This document shows, in pieces, positions 17,410 to 26,904 of a stretch of 64,000 nucleotides of DNA. The DNA is from Methylibium petroleiphilum PM1 (GTDB taxonomy: Bacteria; Pseudomonadota; Gammaproteobacteria; Burkholderiales; Burkholderiaceae_C). Where the stretch lies: contig NC_008825.1 of the NCBI RefSeq assembly GCF_000015725.1, positions 3,348,001-3,412,000 on the forward strand, written 5' to 3'. Position 1 is the stretch's first letter, and each line of letters starts with the position of its first letter. The translations under genes and the position numbers were made by a program. The notes under the pieces were generated by a model. That model was not told the origin of the DNA and searched no databases. It saw only the letters and a program-made list of their open reading frames with translations.

Positions 17410-20400
17410 ATGGCCGATACGCTCACTCACTCCAGTCCGACAGCCTCCGCCCCCCCCTTCGTCGCCACATCGCTGGTGACCCTGGTGCTGGTCGCGCTGG
17501 CCTATGTGCTGACGGGCGCGGCCTCGCTGCAACTCGCGATCCCCCCCGGCTACGCTTCGCCGCTGTTCCCGCCGGCCGGCATCGCGCTGGCCGCGGCCTT
17601 GGTCTACGGTTGGCGGGTGCTGCCGGCGGTGATGCTCGGGAGCCTGAGCGTGCAGATGCTCGTGTACTTCAACGGCGATCAGCAGCATGTCTTCCGCGAT
17701 TCGCTCACCGGGCTCGCAATCGCTTGCGGTGCGACGATGCAGACTGCGCTCGGCGCCTGGCTGGTGCGCCGCGGCCTGAGGGAGCCACTGACGCTGGACG
17801 GGCCGGCTTCGATCCTGCGCCTGTTCGGTTTCGGTGCGTTGGCCGCCTGTACCGTCGGGGCAAGCCTGAGCGTCCTGGCGCTGTGGTTGGCCGGTCTGCT
17901 GCCGACCGCCCTGCTATTCGACACCTGGTGGACCTGGTGGGGCGGCGATGCCTTGGGCGTGATGATCGCCACACCCGTGGTGCTGACGCTGATCGGCCGA
18001 CCGCGGACCGCCTGGCGCCCGCGCCGCAACACCGTGGCCTTGCCGTTGGTGGTTGCCACCTTGCTGCTGGCGCTGGCCATCTGGCAAGTCGCCCGCTGGG
18101 ACGGCCAGCGCGACGCGGCGCGCTTCGAGCGCGATGCGATCAGCGTGAGCCGTACAGTCGAGCTGCGGCTCAATGCCCACCTCGACGCACTGGATGCGAT
18201 GCACAGCATCTATGTCGCGTCGTCGAACGTCGACAGCCGTGAGTTCGAGCGGGCCAGCGCCGGCTGGCTGCGCAAGCTGCCGAGCGTGCAGGCGATCGGT
18301 TGGCATGAGCGCGTTGCGCGGCAGGACCTGCCGGCCTTCGAGGCAAGCCTGCGCTCTCTCGGTCAACCGCACTACCGCGTGTTCGAACGCGACAGCGCCC
18401 TCAGCGCGAACGACTCCGAACTGATGGTGATGCGCTACATCGAGCCGCGTGCTGGCAACGACACCGCGCTGGGTGTCAACGCGCTGTCGATTCGCGCTGC
18501 CCGCGAGGCCATCGCGCGCGCGCGCCTGAACGATGGCGCCACGGTCACCCCTGGCTTCAGGCTCACGCAGGAAACCGCACAGCAGACCGGCGTTGTCGTC
18601 TATCGCGCCGTGTACCGTGGGGACGAGCCATCACGCAGCTTGCAGGGAATGGTCTTCATTACTCTACGCATGGAAGACGCTCTGGCCCGGCTTGCTGTCG
18701 GTGCCCCACGCTACCTTCAGTTCTGTCTGCTGGACAGTGATGCCCCCCCCGAGAGCCGGCTGCTGGCCGGCTCGTCCGACTGCGCGCGCCCTGCCGTCAA
18801 TCCCCTATGGAGCCACACCGCGGAGATCCCGTTCGCCGGTCGCACCTGGGAGCTTCGGGTGCAGGCACCGAATGGCGTTCCCAATGGGCCCGCCGCCGGG
18901 CCGCTATCGGGAGAGAGCGCGACGGCTTGGCTGTTCTCACTGACCGGGCTGCTCGGCACCGGCATGATGGGTGCGCTGCTTCTGCTCGTCACAGGGCGCA
19001 CTCGGCAGACCGAAACGGCTGTCGCAGAACGTACCGAGCAGTTGGAGCACGAGATCACCGAGCGCCTGGCCACCGAACAGGCGCTGCGCGAGAGCGAGCA
19101 GCGCTTCCGCAGCATCTTCAACTCGGTGCCTATCGGCGTGGTCTACACCGACCTTCAGGGCCGCATCAAGCAGCCTAACGCAGCCTACTGCACCATGACC
19201 GGCTACAGCGAAGAAGAGCTGTTGAGCCTGTCGCTCGCCAGCCTGACCCACCCCGAGGACCGTGCCGCCGATCTGGCAAGCCAGCAGGATCTGGTGGACG
19301 GGCGGCTGCCGCTGTACCGACGGCGCAAACGCTACGTCACCAGGAACGGCCCGGTACTGTGGGTCAGCGTGACGGTCAGCCTGCTGCGCGACGAGCACGG
19401 CCAGCCGCACCGGCTGGTGGGACTGGTCGAGGACATCAGCGAGCACCTGCGCCTCGAAGAAGCGGAGCATGCGCGCGAATCCGCGGAGACCGCCAACCGC
19501 GCGAAAAACGAGTTCCTTTCGCGCATGAGCCACGAACTGCGCACGCCGCTCAACGCGATGCTCGGCTTCGCGCAACTGCTCGACCTCGACCGCGGCGAGC
19601 CTCTGCACGAGCGCCACCGGATGTGGGTAACGCAGATCCAACAGGCCGGCTGGCATCTGCTGGAGATGATCAACGACGTGCTGGACCTGTCGCGCATCGA
19701 GTCCGGCACACTGAGCCTGCAGGTCGAGTCGTTGTCGCTGGAGCCGCTGATCGCCGCATCGATGGCACTGGTGGAGCCGCAGGCGCGCGGTCGCGGCCTC
19801 ACGCTTGTCCGCACGATGGCCGAGCACGCCCCGCTGCAGGTTTTGGGCGACGCGACTCGCGTCAAGCAGATCCTCACCAACCTGCTGAGCAACGCCGTCA
19901 AATACAACCGCGAGGCGGGTGAGGTGCGTGTGTCGACCCGTCGCACTGAGGACCGCGATGGCACGCCGATGCTGGAACTCGACGTCTGCGACACCGGCCT
20001 GGGCATCGAGCCTCAGCTGCTGACCCAGCTGTTCCAGCCCTTCAACCGGCTGGGGCGCGAGCGTGGCGCGACCGAAGGCACCGGCATCGGCCTAGTGATC
20101 GCCAAGCTGCTGGCCGAGCGCCAGGGCGGGTCGCTGAAGGTGCGAAGCGAGCCCGGTGTCGGCTCGACCTTCACGCTGCGCCTGCCGCTGGACTCGCAAG
20201 CGCGGCCGATGACCGCGAGCCAGGAGGCCGACGAAGAGGCCAACGCAGCCTACAACCGTCGTCATGTGCTCTACATCGAGGACAACGACACCAACGTCGA
20301 GGTGATGCGCGGCATCTTCGGCCTGCGTCCGCAGGTCCGTCTGGCCGTCGCGACCACCGGGCTGGACGGCTTGGCGGCCGTGCGCACCTCGGCGCCCGAC

Positions 20401-20643
20401 CTGATCCTGCTCGACATGCACCTGCCCGACATCGACGGCATGGTGCTGCTCCAGCACCTGAAGTCCGACGAGCAGACCGCCGAGATCCCGGTCATCGCCG
20501 TCTCCGCCGACGCGCTGCCGGCCCAGATCTCGGCCGCCCTGGGGGCCGGCGCGATCCGCTACCTCACGAAGCCGGTCGCCATCGACGAGGTGCTCGGCGT
20601 CCTGGACGAGCTGCTGTCGCAGCTGACGACCCGCTTCGGCTAG
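17410..20643 (+). CDS. Hybrid sensor histidine kinase (MASE1-CHASE-PAS-HisKA-HATPase-REC)
   Basis: Large membrane sensor kinase of 1077 residues. From the N-terminus: MASE1-type multi-helix membrane domain (about 15-220, with the GYASPLFPPAGIALAAAL signature), a CHASE-like periplasmic domain (about 245-470), a further membrane helix (about 505-530), a PAS domain (about 565-680), and HisKA with phosphoacceptor His708 in MSHELRTPLNAML. HATPase_c follows (NLLSNAVKYN, DTGLGIEPQLL, GTGIGLVIAK) with a C-terminal receiver carrying Asp1002 in LILLDMHLPD. The ATG at 17410 is preferred; a GTG at 17344 would lengthen it. No separate output gene is adjacent. The cue is unknown. Confidence 0.93.
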   Translation: MADTLTHSSPTASAPPFVATSLVTLVLVALAYVLTGAASLQLAIPPGYASPLFPPAGIALAAALVYGWRVLPAVMLGSLSVQMLVYFNGDQQHVFRDSLTGLAIACGATMQTALGAWLVRRGLREPLTLDGPASILRLFGFGALAACTVGASLSVLALWLAGLLPTALLFDTWWTWWGGDALGVMIATPVVLTLIGRPRTAWRPRRNTVALPLVVATLLLALAIWQVARWDGQRDAARFERDAISVSRTVELRLNAHLDALDAMHSIYVASSNVDSREFERASAGWLRKLPSVQAIGWHERVARQDLPAFEASLRSLGQPHYRVFERDSALSANDSELMVMRYIEPRAGNDTALGVNALSIRAAREAIARARLNDGATVTPGFRLTQETAQQTGVVVYRAVYRGDEPSRSLQGMVFITLRMEDALARLAVGAPRYLQFCLLDSDAPPESRLLAGSSDCARPAVNPLWSHTAEIPFAGRTWELRVQAPNGVPNGPAAGPLSGESATAWLFSLTGLLGTGMMGALLLLVTGRTRQTETAVAERTEQLEHEITERLATEQALRESEQRFRSIFNSVPIGVVYTDLQGRIKQPNAAYCTMTGYSEEELLSLSLASLTHPEDRAADLASQQDLVDGRLPLYRRRKRYVTRNGPVLWVSVTVSLLRDEHGQPHRLVGLVEDISEHLRLEEAEHARESAETANRAKNEFLSRMSHELRTPLNAMLGFAQLLDLDRGEPLHERHRMWVTQIQQAGWHLLEMINDVLDLSRIESGTLSLQVESLSLEPLIAASMALVEPQARGRGLTLVRTMAEHAPLQVLGDATRVKQILTNLLSNAVKYNREAGEVRVSTRRTEDRDGTPMLELDVCDTGLGIEPQLLTQLFQPFNRLGRERGATEGTGIGLVIAKLLAERQGGSLKVRSEPGVGSTFTLRLPLDSQARPMTASQEADEEANAAYNRRHVLYIEDNDTNVEVMRGIFGLRPQVRLAVATTGLDGLAAVRTSAPDLILLDMHLPDIDGMVLLQHLKSDEQTAEIPVIAVSADALPAQISAALGAGAIRYLTKPVAIDEVLGVLDELLSQLTTRFG

Positions 20644-20654
20644 CCCCCCGCGAT

Positions 20655-22037
20655 TCACCGGCCGGGCGGGAACACGACGCGCACGCGCAGGCCGCAGCCG
20701 TCTTCGCCGTCGAGCAACTCGACCCCCGCGTTGTGCGAGCGAGCGATGTCGCGCACGATGGCCAACCCGAGGCCGCTCCCGGCTCCCGTCGAGCCCGGTG
20801 CACGGTAGAAGCGCTCGAACACCTTGGCGCGCTCTTCGGCCGCAATGCCGGGGCCGTTGTCTTCCACCTCGAACATCGACCTCGGTGCACCGTCCTGCTG
20901 CTTCAGGACACCGGTGCGTACCGTGATCCGGGCCGGCCGCTGGACGGTGCCGGTCGCGTACTCCAGCGCGTTGTGGATCAGGTTGGCGAGCAGCTCACCG
21001 AGCAGATGGCGGTGCCCACGCACCGGCGCTGCCTCGAGCTGGAACCCGAGATCGGCGCCGCGTTCCAGTGCGCGCGGAACCCAGTCCTGCGCGGCGTCCT
21101 GGGCCCCCGCCTTCAGGTCGACCGGATCCCCAGGCTCGTTGCTGCTGGCCTCGCTGCGTGCCAGCGCCAGCAGCTGGTCCGCGGCCCGGGCCACGCGCTG
21201 CGTCGAACGATGCACGCGCTCGAGCGTTGCATGGACGGCGGGCGGGTGGGCTTCCAGCAACGCCAGCTCGGACTCGGTCCGCAGCGCAGTCAGCGGGGTG
21301 CGCAACTGGTGTGCCGCATCGGCGATGAAATGGCGCTGCCGCGTCGCGTCGGCCGCCACGCGCTGCAGCAGCTGGTCGATCGCGTTGAGGAGCGGCTGCA
21401 CCTCGCTGGGCATGCGCCCGCGACGCAGGGGCCGCAGGTCGTCGAGCGAGCGCTGCGCCAGCTGCTCGTTGACGGACTCGAGCGGCTGCATCGCGTGCCG
21501 CACCACCCACCAGATCGCCACCGCGAACACCAATGCGAACACCAGCGCGAGCGTCAGTGTCAGCACCAGCGATTCGTTGCGCGCCTTGTCCCGCTTGACC
21601 AGCGTCTCCGCCACGCGAACCTGACACAGCCGGGCGCCGCACTCGACCGCGTGCACCGCCATCCGCACGGGATGATCGTCGACCCGCGTGTTGAACATCC
21701 GGCGCTCGCCACGAGCGAGCGTGATCGGCGGACTGGCCAGCGGGGCGTCGCCAGCCAGCCGCTGGCCGTCGGCGTCGAGCACGATGTAGTAGGTGGTGTC
21801 CGTTGCGCTCGTGCGCAGCGACTGCTCGGTCTGCTGGTTCAGCTCGAACTCCACCTGCCCGTCGATCACGTGCACCAGGTTGCCCAGCGCCAAGGCCCAG
21901 TCGCTCAGTCCGACGTCGTAGGCATCGCTGGTGCGCTGCAGCTGGCCGCGCAGGTCAAAGAACAGCCGCACCGGCGCGATCAGCACCGTGAGGAGCACCA
22001 CCCACAGCAGGAGGGTGGCCTTCAGGCTGTTGAGCAT
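20655..22037 (-). CDS. TctE-like sensor histidine kinase
   Basis: Inner-membrane sensor kinase of 460 residues, partner of the regulator encoded immediately upstream. It has a first membrane helix at about residues 8-26 (LLLWVVLLTVLIAPVRLFF), a periplasmic 2CSK_N-like sensor region (to about 165) with two cysteines (CGARLC), and a second membrane helix (LALVFALVFAVAIWWVV). A HAMP linker follows, then phosphoacceptor His243 in ADAAHQLRTPLTALR, and the ATP-binding boxes NLIHNALEYA, DNGPGIA and GSGLGLAIV. TctE homologues respond to tricarboxylates, but the ligand here is not known. Its ATG touches the regulator stop (TGATG), so translation is coupled. Confidence 0.92.
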   Translation of the reverse strand: MLNSLKATLLLWVVLLTVLIAPVRLFFDLRGQLQRTSDAYDVGLSDWALALGNLVHVIDGQVEFELNQQTEQSLRTSATDTTYYIVLDADGQRLAGDAPLASPPITLARGERRMFNTRVDDHPVRMAVHAVECGARLCQVRVAETLVKRDKARNESLVLTLTLALVFALVFAVAIWWVVRHAMQPLESVNEQLAQRSLDDLRPLRRGRMPSEVQPLLNAIDQLLQRVAADATRQRHFIADAAHQLRTPLTALRTESELALLEAHPPAVHATLERVHRSTQRVARAADQLLALARSEASSNEPGDPVDLKAGAQDAAQDWVPRALERGADLGFQLEAAPVRGHRHLLGELLANLIHNALEYATGTVQRPARITVRTGVLKQQDGAPRSMFEVEDNGPGIAAEERAKVFERFYRAPGSTGAGSGLGLAIVRDIARSHNAGVELLDGEDGCGLRVRVVFPPGR

Positions 22038-22726
22038 CACTGCACGGAGGGAGCGGCTCCGGCGACTTCTTCCACGAGGTAGCCGAAGCCGCGCACGGCG
22101 CGGATGCGCAGGCCGGCCGGCTCGATCTTCGGCCGCAGGCGCGAGACGTAGACCTCGACCGCGTTCTCCGACAGCGCATCGTCCCAGCCACTGATGGCCT
22201 GCAGAATCTGCTCCTTGCCGACGACATGTCCGACCCGGCTGAGCAGGTACTCGAGCACCGCCCATTCGCGCGCCGACAAATCGAGCGGCTGTTCGCCGAT
22301 CCAGGCCCGGTTGGCCTCGAGGTCCATGCGCAACCCACCCATCGAGAGCACGCTGCCCTGGCGCGCCTGGTGACGGCGCGTCAGCACCTTCACCCGCGCG
22401 ATCAACTCGGCCAGCGCGAACGGCTTGACGAGGTAGTCGTCGGCGCCCATCTCGAGGCCGTGCACGCGATCCTCGATCGCGTCGCGCGCGGTCAGCATCA
22501 GGACCGGCAGGGTCGAGCCCTGCTCGCGCACACGACGCAGCGTCTCGAAGCCATCGATGCCGATCAGGCCGATGTCGAGGATCAGGAGGTCGTAGGGATC
22601 CGTCTTGACAGACGTCGGGACCGGTTCCCCGCGGGGCGTGTGGTCGACCACCCAGCCTTGCGAGCGCAGTGCGCGCGCCGTCGACTCGGCCAGTGCCGGG
22701 TCGTCTTCAGCCAGCAGGATGTGCAT
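22037..22726 (-). CDS. TctD/QseB-like response regulator
   Basis: OmpR-family transcription regulator of 229 residues. The receiver domain (1-115) has the acidic pocket EDD at 7-9, phosphoacceptor Asp51 in LILDIGLIG and the conserved lysine in LVKPF; the winged-helix domain (about 125-220) carries LSAREWAVLEYLLSRVGHVV and the recognition region ENAVEVYVSRLRPKI. The ATG at 22726 starts at the typical MHILLAEDD, although no clear ribosome-binding site precedes it and the frame stays open upstream. It is followed by its kinase with a one-base overlap. gcdH lies 194 bases upstream in the same direction, a possible but unproven target. Confidence 0.93.
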   Translation of the reverse strand: MHILLAEDDPALAESTARALRSQGWVVDHTPRGEPVPTSVKTDPYDLLILDIGLIGIDGFETLRRVREQGSTLPVLMLTARDAIEDRVHGLEMGADDYLVKPFALAELIARVKVLTRRHQARQGSVLSMGGLRMDLEANRAWIGEQPLDLSAREWAVLEYLLSRVGHVVGKEQILQAISGWDDALSENAVEVYVSRLRPKIEPAGLRIRAVRGFGYLVEEVAGAAPSVQ

Positions 22727-22920
22727 GGAGGATGGGTCTTGCGCGAGTGCCTTGGAACGGTGAATCATGTTCGAAGTGGAAGCGATGACCATGGCCCGCA
22801 CTGTAGCGCGCAGGCCTGCCTCCCCGTCGACCCGCATCGTCTCCGCTGCGTTCGGCAGCGTACTGACGGTGGGCTGACGCCAACCTGAGGGGAGATGCAC
22901 GCCGGCCGCGCGATCCGGCC

Positions 22921-24096
22921 TCAGCAGAACGCCTGGATTCCCGTGATGGCCCGCCCGAGGATCAGGGCATGCACGTCGTGCGTGCCCTCGTAGGTGTTGA
23001 CCACCTCGAGGTTGACCAGGTGGCGCGCCACGCCGAACTCGTCGGAGATGCCGTTGCCGCCCATCATGTCGCGCGCCATCCGGGCGATCTCCAGGCTCTT
23101 GCCGCAGGAGTTGCGCTTCATGATGCTGGTGATCTCGACCGCCGCCGTGCCTTCGTCCTTCATGCGCCCCAGCCGCAGGCAGCCCTGCAGACCCAGCGTG
23201 ATCTCGGTCTGCATGTCGGCAAGCTTCTTCTGGATCAGCTGGTTGGCCGCCAGCGGCCGGCCGAACTGCGGGCGGTCGAGCACGTACTGGCGGGCGCGGT
23301 GGAAACAGTCCTCCGCAGCACCCAGCGCTCCCCAGGCGATGCCGTAGCGGGCGCTGTTGAGGCAGGTGAAGGGCCCCTTCAGGCCGCGCACCTCGGGAAA
23401 GGCGTTCTCCTCGGGACAGAACACCTCGTCCATGACGATCTCGCCGGTGAGCGAGGCCCGCAGGCCGACCTTGCCGTGCACCGCAGGGGCTTCCAGGCCC
23501 TTCATGCCCTTGTCCAGGATGAAGCCTCGGATCTGCCCGCCATCGTCCTTGGCCCAGACAACGAAGACGTCGGCGATGGGGCTGTTGGTGATCCACATCT
23601 TGGCGCCGCTGAGGACGTAGCCGCCCTGCACGGCGCGCGCGCGCGTGGCCAGGCTGCCGGGGTCGGAACCGTGGTTGGGCTCGGTGAGGCCGAAGCAGCC
23701 GATCCATTCGCCGCGGGCGAGCTTGGGCAGGTACTTCTGTTTCTGGGCTTCGGTCCCGAAGGCGTGGATGGGCACCATGACGAGCGAGCTCTGCACGCTC
23801 ATCATCGAGCGGTATCCGGAATCGACACGTTCGACCTCGCGGGCCACCAGGCCGTAACAAACGTGGTTGAGGCCGGCGCCACCATAGGCTTCGGGAAGCG
23901 TGGCGCCGAGCAGGCCGAGCTCGCCCATCTCGCGGAAGATGGCCGGGTCGGTCTTCTCGTGGCGAAAGGCCTCCAGCACACGAGGCGCCAGGCGGTCCCG
24001 GCAGTAAGCCTGCGCGGCGTCGCGCACAGCGCGTTCGTCCTCGCTCAGCTGGCTGTCGAGCAGCAGGGGGTCGTCCCAATGGAAGCTGGCGGCCAT
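22921..24096 (-). CDS. gcdH: Glutaryl-CoA dehydrogenase
   Basis: FAD-dependent acyl-CoA dehydrogenase that oxidises and decarboxylates glutaryl-CoA to crotonyl-CoA in lysine, tryptophan and aromatic degradation. The 391-residue protein has the flavin-binding segments [15 protein letters not shown] and [16 protein letters not shown], and near the C-terminus [31 protein letters not shown], where the glutamate of YEGT (about residue 370) is the catalytic base. These match the GcdH branch rather than general acyl-CoA dehydrogenases. The ATG at 24096 follows GGAGA; upstream in-frame starts lack support. Divergent from rpoH; no LysR regulator is adjacent. Confidence 0.93.
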   Translation of the reverse strand: MAASFHWDDPLLLDSQLSEDERAVRDAAQAYCRDRLAPRVLEAFRHEKTDPAIFREMGELGLLGATLPEAYGGAGLNHVCYGLVAREVERVDSGYRSMMSVQSSLVMVPIHAFGTEAQKQKYLPKLARGEWIGCFGLTEPNHGSDPGSLATRARAVQGGYVLSGAKMWITNSPIADVFVVWAKDDGGQIRGFILDKGMKGLEAPAVHGKVGLRASLTGEIVMDEVFCPEENAFPEVRGLKGPFTCLNSARYGIAWGALGAAEDCFHRARQYVLDRPQFGRPLAANQLIQKKLADMQTEITLGLQGCLRLGRMKDEGTAAVEITSIMKRNSCGKSLEIARMARDMMGGNGISDEFGVARHLVNLEVVNTYEGTHDVHALILGRAITGIQAFC

Positions 24097-24184
24097 GGCG
24101 GTCTCCGGGTAAGAAACGCAGTCTAGCGAGCTCGCAGCGCCCGGGGTGACGGGCCATCGCACCTCGACCGCAGCGGCATTTGTA

Positions 24185-24194
24185 AGCATATGCT
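24185..24194. promoter_or_regulatory. Ten-base palindrome in the gcdH-rpoH intergenic region
   Basis: AGCATATGCT reads the same on both strands and is flanked by GTA and CAC, extending imperfect symmetry. It is AT-rich against a GC-rich background and lies about 90 bases before the gcdH start. It could be an operator, but no regulator can be assigned. Confidence 0.3.
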
Positions 24195-24271
24195 CACTAC
24201 CGAAGAGGTTTCGGCTTGCCCGATCGAAGCAGCGTGATCCGGGCAGTCCTTGGCCCTTCCGTCTTGGAGTT

Positions 24272-24298
24272 TTAGCACTCGTTTTACGTGAGTGCTAA
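24272..24298 (+). promoter_or_regulatory. CIRCE operator (HrcA binding site) upstream of rpoH
   Basis: TTAGCACTC at 24272-24280, nine spacer bases, then GAGTGCTAA at 24290-24298: a perfect match to the CIRCE inverted repeat bound by the heat-shock repressor HrcA. It lies 13 bases before the strong Shine-Dalgarno AAAGGAGGT (24312-24320) and 27 bases before the rpoH ATG, so HrcA bound here would block rpoH transcription or its start. Confidence 0.93.
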
Positions 24299-24325
24299 TA
24301 TTGATGGAACGAAAGGAGGTTCTGG

Positions 24326-25285
24326 ATGTCTTTCGATGCCATGAACACCACGCTGTCCCTGAACACTTCCGCGGGCTCGCAGGCGCTGACGGTGCGCGAT
24401 CCGTGGGCGCTGGTCCCGTCGCTCGGCGACCTGAATGCCTATATCGCCGCCGTGAACCGCCTGCCGATGCTGACGCTCGAGGAAGAGCAGTCGCTCGGCC
24501 AGCGGCTGCGTGACGAACACGACCTCGAGGCTGCCGGTCGCTTGGTGCTGTCGCACTTGCGTCTGGTCGTGTCGGTATCGCGTCAGTACCTGGGCTACGG
24601 ACTCCCTCACGGCGACCTGATCCAGGAAGGCAATGTCGGCCTGATGAAGGCCGTCAAGCGCTTCGACCCCAGCCAGGGCGTGCGACTGGTCAGCTATGCG
24701 CTGCACTGGATCAAGGCCGAAATTCACGAGTACGTGCTGCGCAACTGGCGCATGGTCAAGCTGGCGACCACGAAGGCACAGCGCAAGCTGTTCTTCAACC
24801 TGCGCTCGATGAAACAGGGTTTCAAGGGCGATGCCACCGACAGCGACCTGCACCGCAGCACGCTGACCGATGCCGAGATCGACATCGTGGCCAGTGAACT
24901 CAAGGTCAAGCGCGAGGAAGTGATCGAGATGGAGACGCGCCTGTCGGGTGGCGATGTCGCGCTCGATCCACAGACCGACGACGGCGACGAGAGCTACGCG
25001 CCGATCGCCTATCTGGCCGACGACCGCCACGAGCCGACGCGTGTGCTCGACGCCCAGCGCCGTGACGCGCTGGCCGGCGACGGCATCGGCGAGGCGCTGG
25101 ACGTGCTGGACGCGCGCAGCCGACGCATCGTCGAGGAACGCTGGCTCAAGGTCAACGACAACGGTTCAGGCGGCATGACGCTGCATGAACTGGCCGCCGA
25201 GTACGGCGTCAGCGCCGAGCGGATCCGCCAGATCGAGGTAGCCGCCATGAAGAAGATGCGCAAGGCGCTGGCCGCCTACGCCTGA
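24326..25285 (+). CDS. rpoH: RNA polymerase heat-shock sigma factor RpoH (sigma-32)
   Basis: Alternative sigma factor that directs RNA polymerase to heat-shock promoters. The 319-residue protein has region 1.2/2 with LVLSHLRLVVSVSRQYLGYGLPHGDLIQEGNVGLMKAVKRFDP, the -10 recognition helix YALHWIKAEIHEYVLRNWRMVK, the RpoH-specific region C box (QRKLFFNLRSMKQGF) that mediates chaperone-dependent control, and region 4.2 (LHELAAEYGVSAERIRQIEVAAMKKM) for the -35 box. The ATG at 24326 has a near-perfect AAAGGAGGT five bases upstream. A perfect CIRCE element precedes it, suggesting HrcA control. A 13-pair inverted repeat follows the stop. Confidence 0.98.
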   Translation: MSFDAMNTTLSLNTSAGSQALTVRDPWALVPSLGDLNAYIAAVNRLPMLTLEEEQSLGQRLRDEHDLEAAGRLVLSHLRLVVSVSRQYLGYGLPHGDLIQEGNVGLMKAVKRFDPSQGVRLVSYALHWIKAEIHEYVLRNWRMVKLATTKAQRKLFFNLRSMKQGFKGDATDSDLHRSTLTDAEIDIVASELKVKREEVIEMETRLSGGDVALDPQTDDGDESYAPIAYLADDRHEPTRVLDAQRRDALAGDGIGEALDVLDARSRRIVEERWLKVNDNGSGGMTLHELAAEYGVSAERIRQIEVAAMKKMRKALAAYA

Positions 25286-25310
25286 GTCCCTGACGTGCCT
25301 TGCGGCGACG

Positions 25311-25336
25311 ACAAAGCGGCCCGCGGGCCGCTTTGT
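25311..25336 (+). terminator. Inverted repeat after rpoH
   Basis: ACAAAGCGGCCCG (25311-25323) and CGGGCCGCTTTGT (25324-25336) are perfect reverse complements. The stem would close with a small loop at the centre and ends in CTTTGTTC. It lies between converging rpoH and the SCO gene and may stop transcription from both sides. Confidence 0.65.
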
Positions 25337-25355
25337 TCATGGGGCCGGCCTTTTT

Positions 25356-25952
25356 TCAGGCCAGCAACTGCTTCAGATCGGCTACCCAGGCCTCGATCGG
25401 CTGTCCGTAGCGCACGAACAGACGGAGCCGCCCTTGCGGATCGTAGACGTACGCGCCCGCCGTGTGGTCCATCGTGTAGCTGTCCGCCGCCTTGCCCGGG
25501 ACCTTGCGGAAGAAGGCCTTGAAGGACTTCGCGACCGCCTGGGTCTGCTCGGGCGTGCTGCGCAGCGCGACGAAGCTCGGGTCGAAGCTGCTCATATAGG
25601 CCTTCAGGATCTCCGGCGTGTCGCGCTCCGGATCGACGGTGATGAAGACCGCCTGCAGCTTGTCGCCGTCCGCGCCGAGCTGCTTCTTCACGGCGGCCAG
25701 TTCGGCCATCGTGGTGGGGCAGACATCGGGGCACTGTGTGTACCCGAAGAACACCACGGTCGCCTTGCCCTTGAAGTCGGCCAGCGTGCGCGGGTGCCCC
25801 TCGACGTCGCTCAGAGCGAAGTCGCGTGCGTAGTCGGCGCCGGTGATGTCGATGCCCTTGAAGGGCTCGGCGGGCTTGTCCGCCGGGTCGCAGGCGGCCA
25901 GCAGCCCGAGCGCGGCACAGACGGTGAGTACGGCGAGCCTGCGCATCATCAT
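25356..25952 (-). CDS. SCO family copper chaperone for cytochrome oxidase
   Basis: Membrane-attached thioredoxin-fold protein that delivers copper to, or reduces, the CuA site of cytochrome oxidase subunit II. The 198-residue protein has a short hydrophobic leader with a lipobox-like LLAAC (Cys21), the copper-binding CPDVC pair (Cys74 and Cys78) and the third ligand His163 in [14 protein letters not shown]. Length fits Sco1/SenC. Three ATG codons in a row (25952-25944) open the gene; the first overlaps the ctaB stop by four bases (ATGA), which favours 25952 by translational coupling. Last gene of the ctaA-ctaB-sco block. Confidence 0.93.
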   Translation of the reverse strand: MMMRRLAVLTVCAALGLLAACDPADKPAEPFKGIDITGADYARDFALSDVEGHPRTLADFKGKATVVFFGYTQCPDVCPTTMAELAAVKKQLGADGDKLQAVFITVDPERDTPEILKAYMSSFDPSFVALRSTPEQTQAVAKSFKAFFRKVPGKAADSYTMDHTAGAYVYDPQGRLRLFVRYGQPIEAWVADLKQLLA

Positions 25953-26884
25953 GGCGTACCCCGCAGCAGCGGGCCCAGGTAGTGGTCGAGCAGCAAGGCC
26001 GCGAACAGCAGCGACAGGTGCCAGATCGAGAAACGGAAGGTGCGTCGCGCCAGCGCTTCGCTGTAGTGGCGCCACAGCCGGAAAGCATGGCCGCAGAAGC
26101 CCACGCCCAACGCGCAGGCCGCGACCAGGTAGAACCAGCCGCTCATGCCGTAGACGAAGGGCAGCAGGGTCGCGGCGAACAGCACGAAGGTGTAGAGCAG
26201 GATCTGCAGGCGCGTAAAGTCGTTGCCGTGCGTCACCGGCAGCATCGGCAGACCGGCCCGCGCATAGTCTTCGGCGCGGTAGAGCGCCAGCGCCCAGAAA
26301 TGCGGCGGCGTCCACAGAAAGATGATCAGGCAGAGGATCCACGGTTCGGCGCCGAGTTCTCCGCGCATCGCGGCCCAGCCCAGCACCGGCGGCATCGCGC
26401 CCGAGGCACCCCCGATCACGATGTTCTGCGGCGTCGCCGGCTTCAGCAACACGGTGTAGATCACTGCATAGCCGACAAAGGTGGCGAAGGTGAGCCACAT
26501 CGTCAGCGCATTGACCCAGACCCACAGCACGGCCATGCCGGCCGCGCACAGCAGCACGGCGAAGCTGAGGGTCTGGGTGTTGCTCAGCTCGCCCTTCGCT
26601 GTCGGGCGCCAGGCCGTGCGCTTCATCTTCGAATCGATGGTCTGCTCGACCAGGCAGTTGAAGGCTGCGGCGGCGCTGGCCACCAGCCAGATGCCGATCG
26701 AGGCCGCCAGGGCCACGCCCCAAGCAGGCAGCGACGGCCAGCCGGGCACGGCCAACAGCATGCCGATGGCTGCGCAGAACACGATGAGCTGCACCACGCG
26801 CGGCTTGGTCAGCGCGCTGAACTGGCGCCAGCGCGACAGCCAGGTGTGCAGCGCGGCGGGTGGGGTGGCGAGGGTCTCGGACAT
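25949..26884 (-). CDS. ctaB: Protoheme IX farnesyltransferase (heme O synthase)
   Basis: Integral membrane prenyltransferase (CyoE/CtaB) that converts heme B to heme O for cytochrome oxidase. The 311-residue protein has eight to nine predicted membrane helices and the UbiA-type aspartate-rich motifs: [15 protein letters not shown] (first metal/pyrophosphate site) and [13 protein letters not shown] in the second. Length is normal. ctaA precedes it by 20 bases and the SCO gene overlaps its end by four bases, so the heme A route and copper delivery are in one operon. Confidence 0.96.
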   Translation of the reverse strand: MSETLATPPAALHTWLSRWRQFSALTKPRVVQLIVFCAAIGMLLAVPGWPSLPAWGVALAASIGIWLVASAAAAFNCLVEQTIDSKMKRTAWRPTAKGELSNTQTLSFAVLLCAAGMAVLWVWVNALTMWLTFATFVGYAVIYTVLLKPATPQNIVIGGASGAMPPVLGWAAMRGELGAEPWILCLIIFLWTPPHFWALALYRAEDYARAGLPMLPVTHGNDFTRLQILLYTFVLFAATLLPFVYGMSGWFYLVAACALGVGFCGHAFRLWRHYSEALARRTFRFSIWHLSLLFAALLLDHYLGPLLRGTP

Positions 26885-26904
26885 GTCTGCAGCAAGAAGC
26901 AATT

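Noticed and set aside
22037-24157. One 706-codon frame joining the response regulator to sequence opposite in frame to gcdH
   Set aside because: The region upstream of 22726 is an out-of-frame reading of gcdH; only the regulator part shows homology, so no fusion is claimed.
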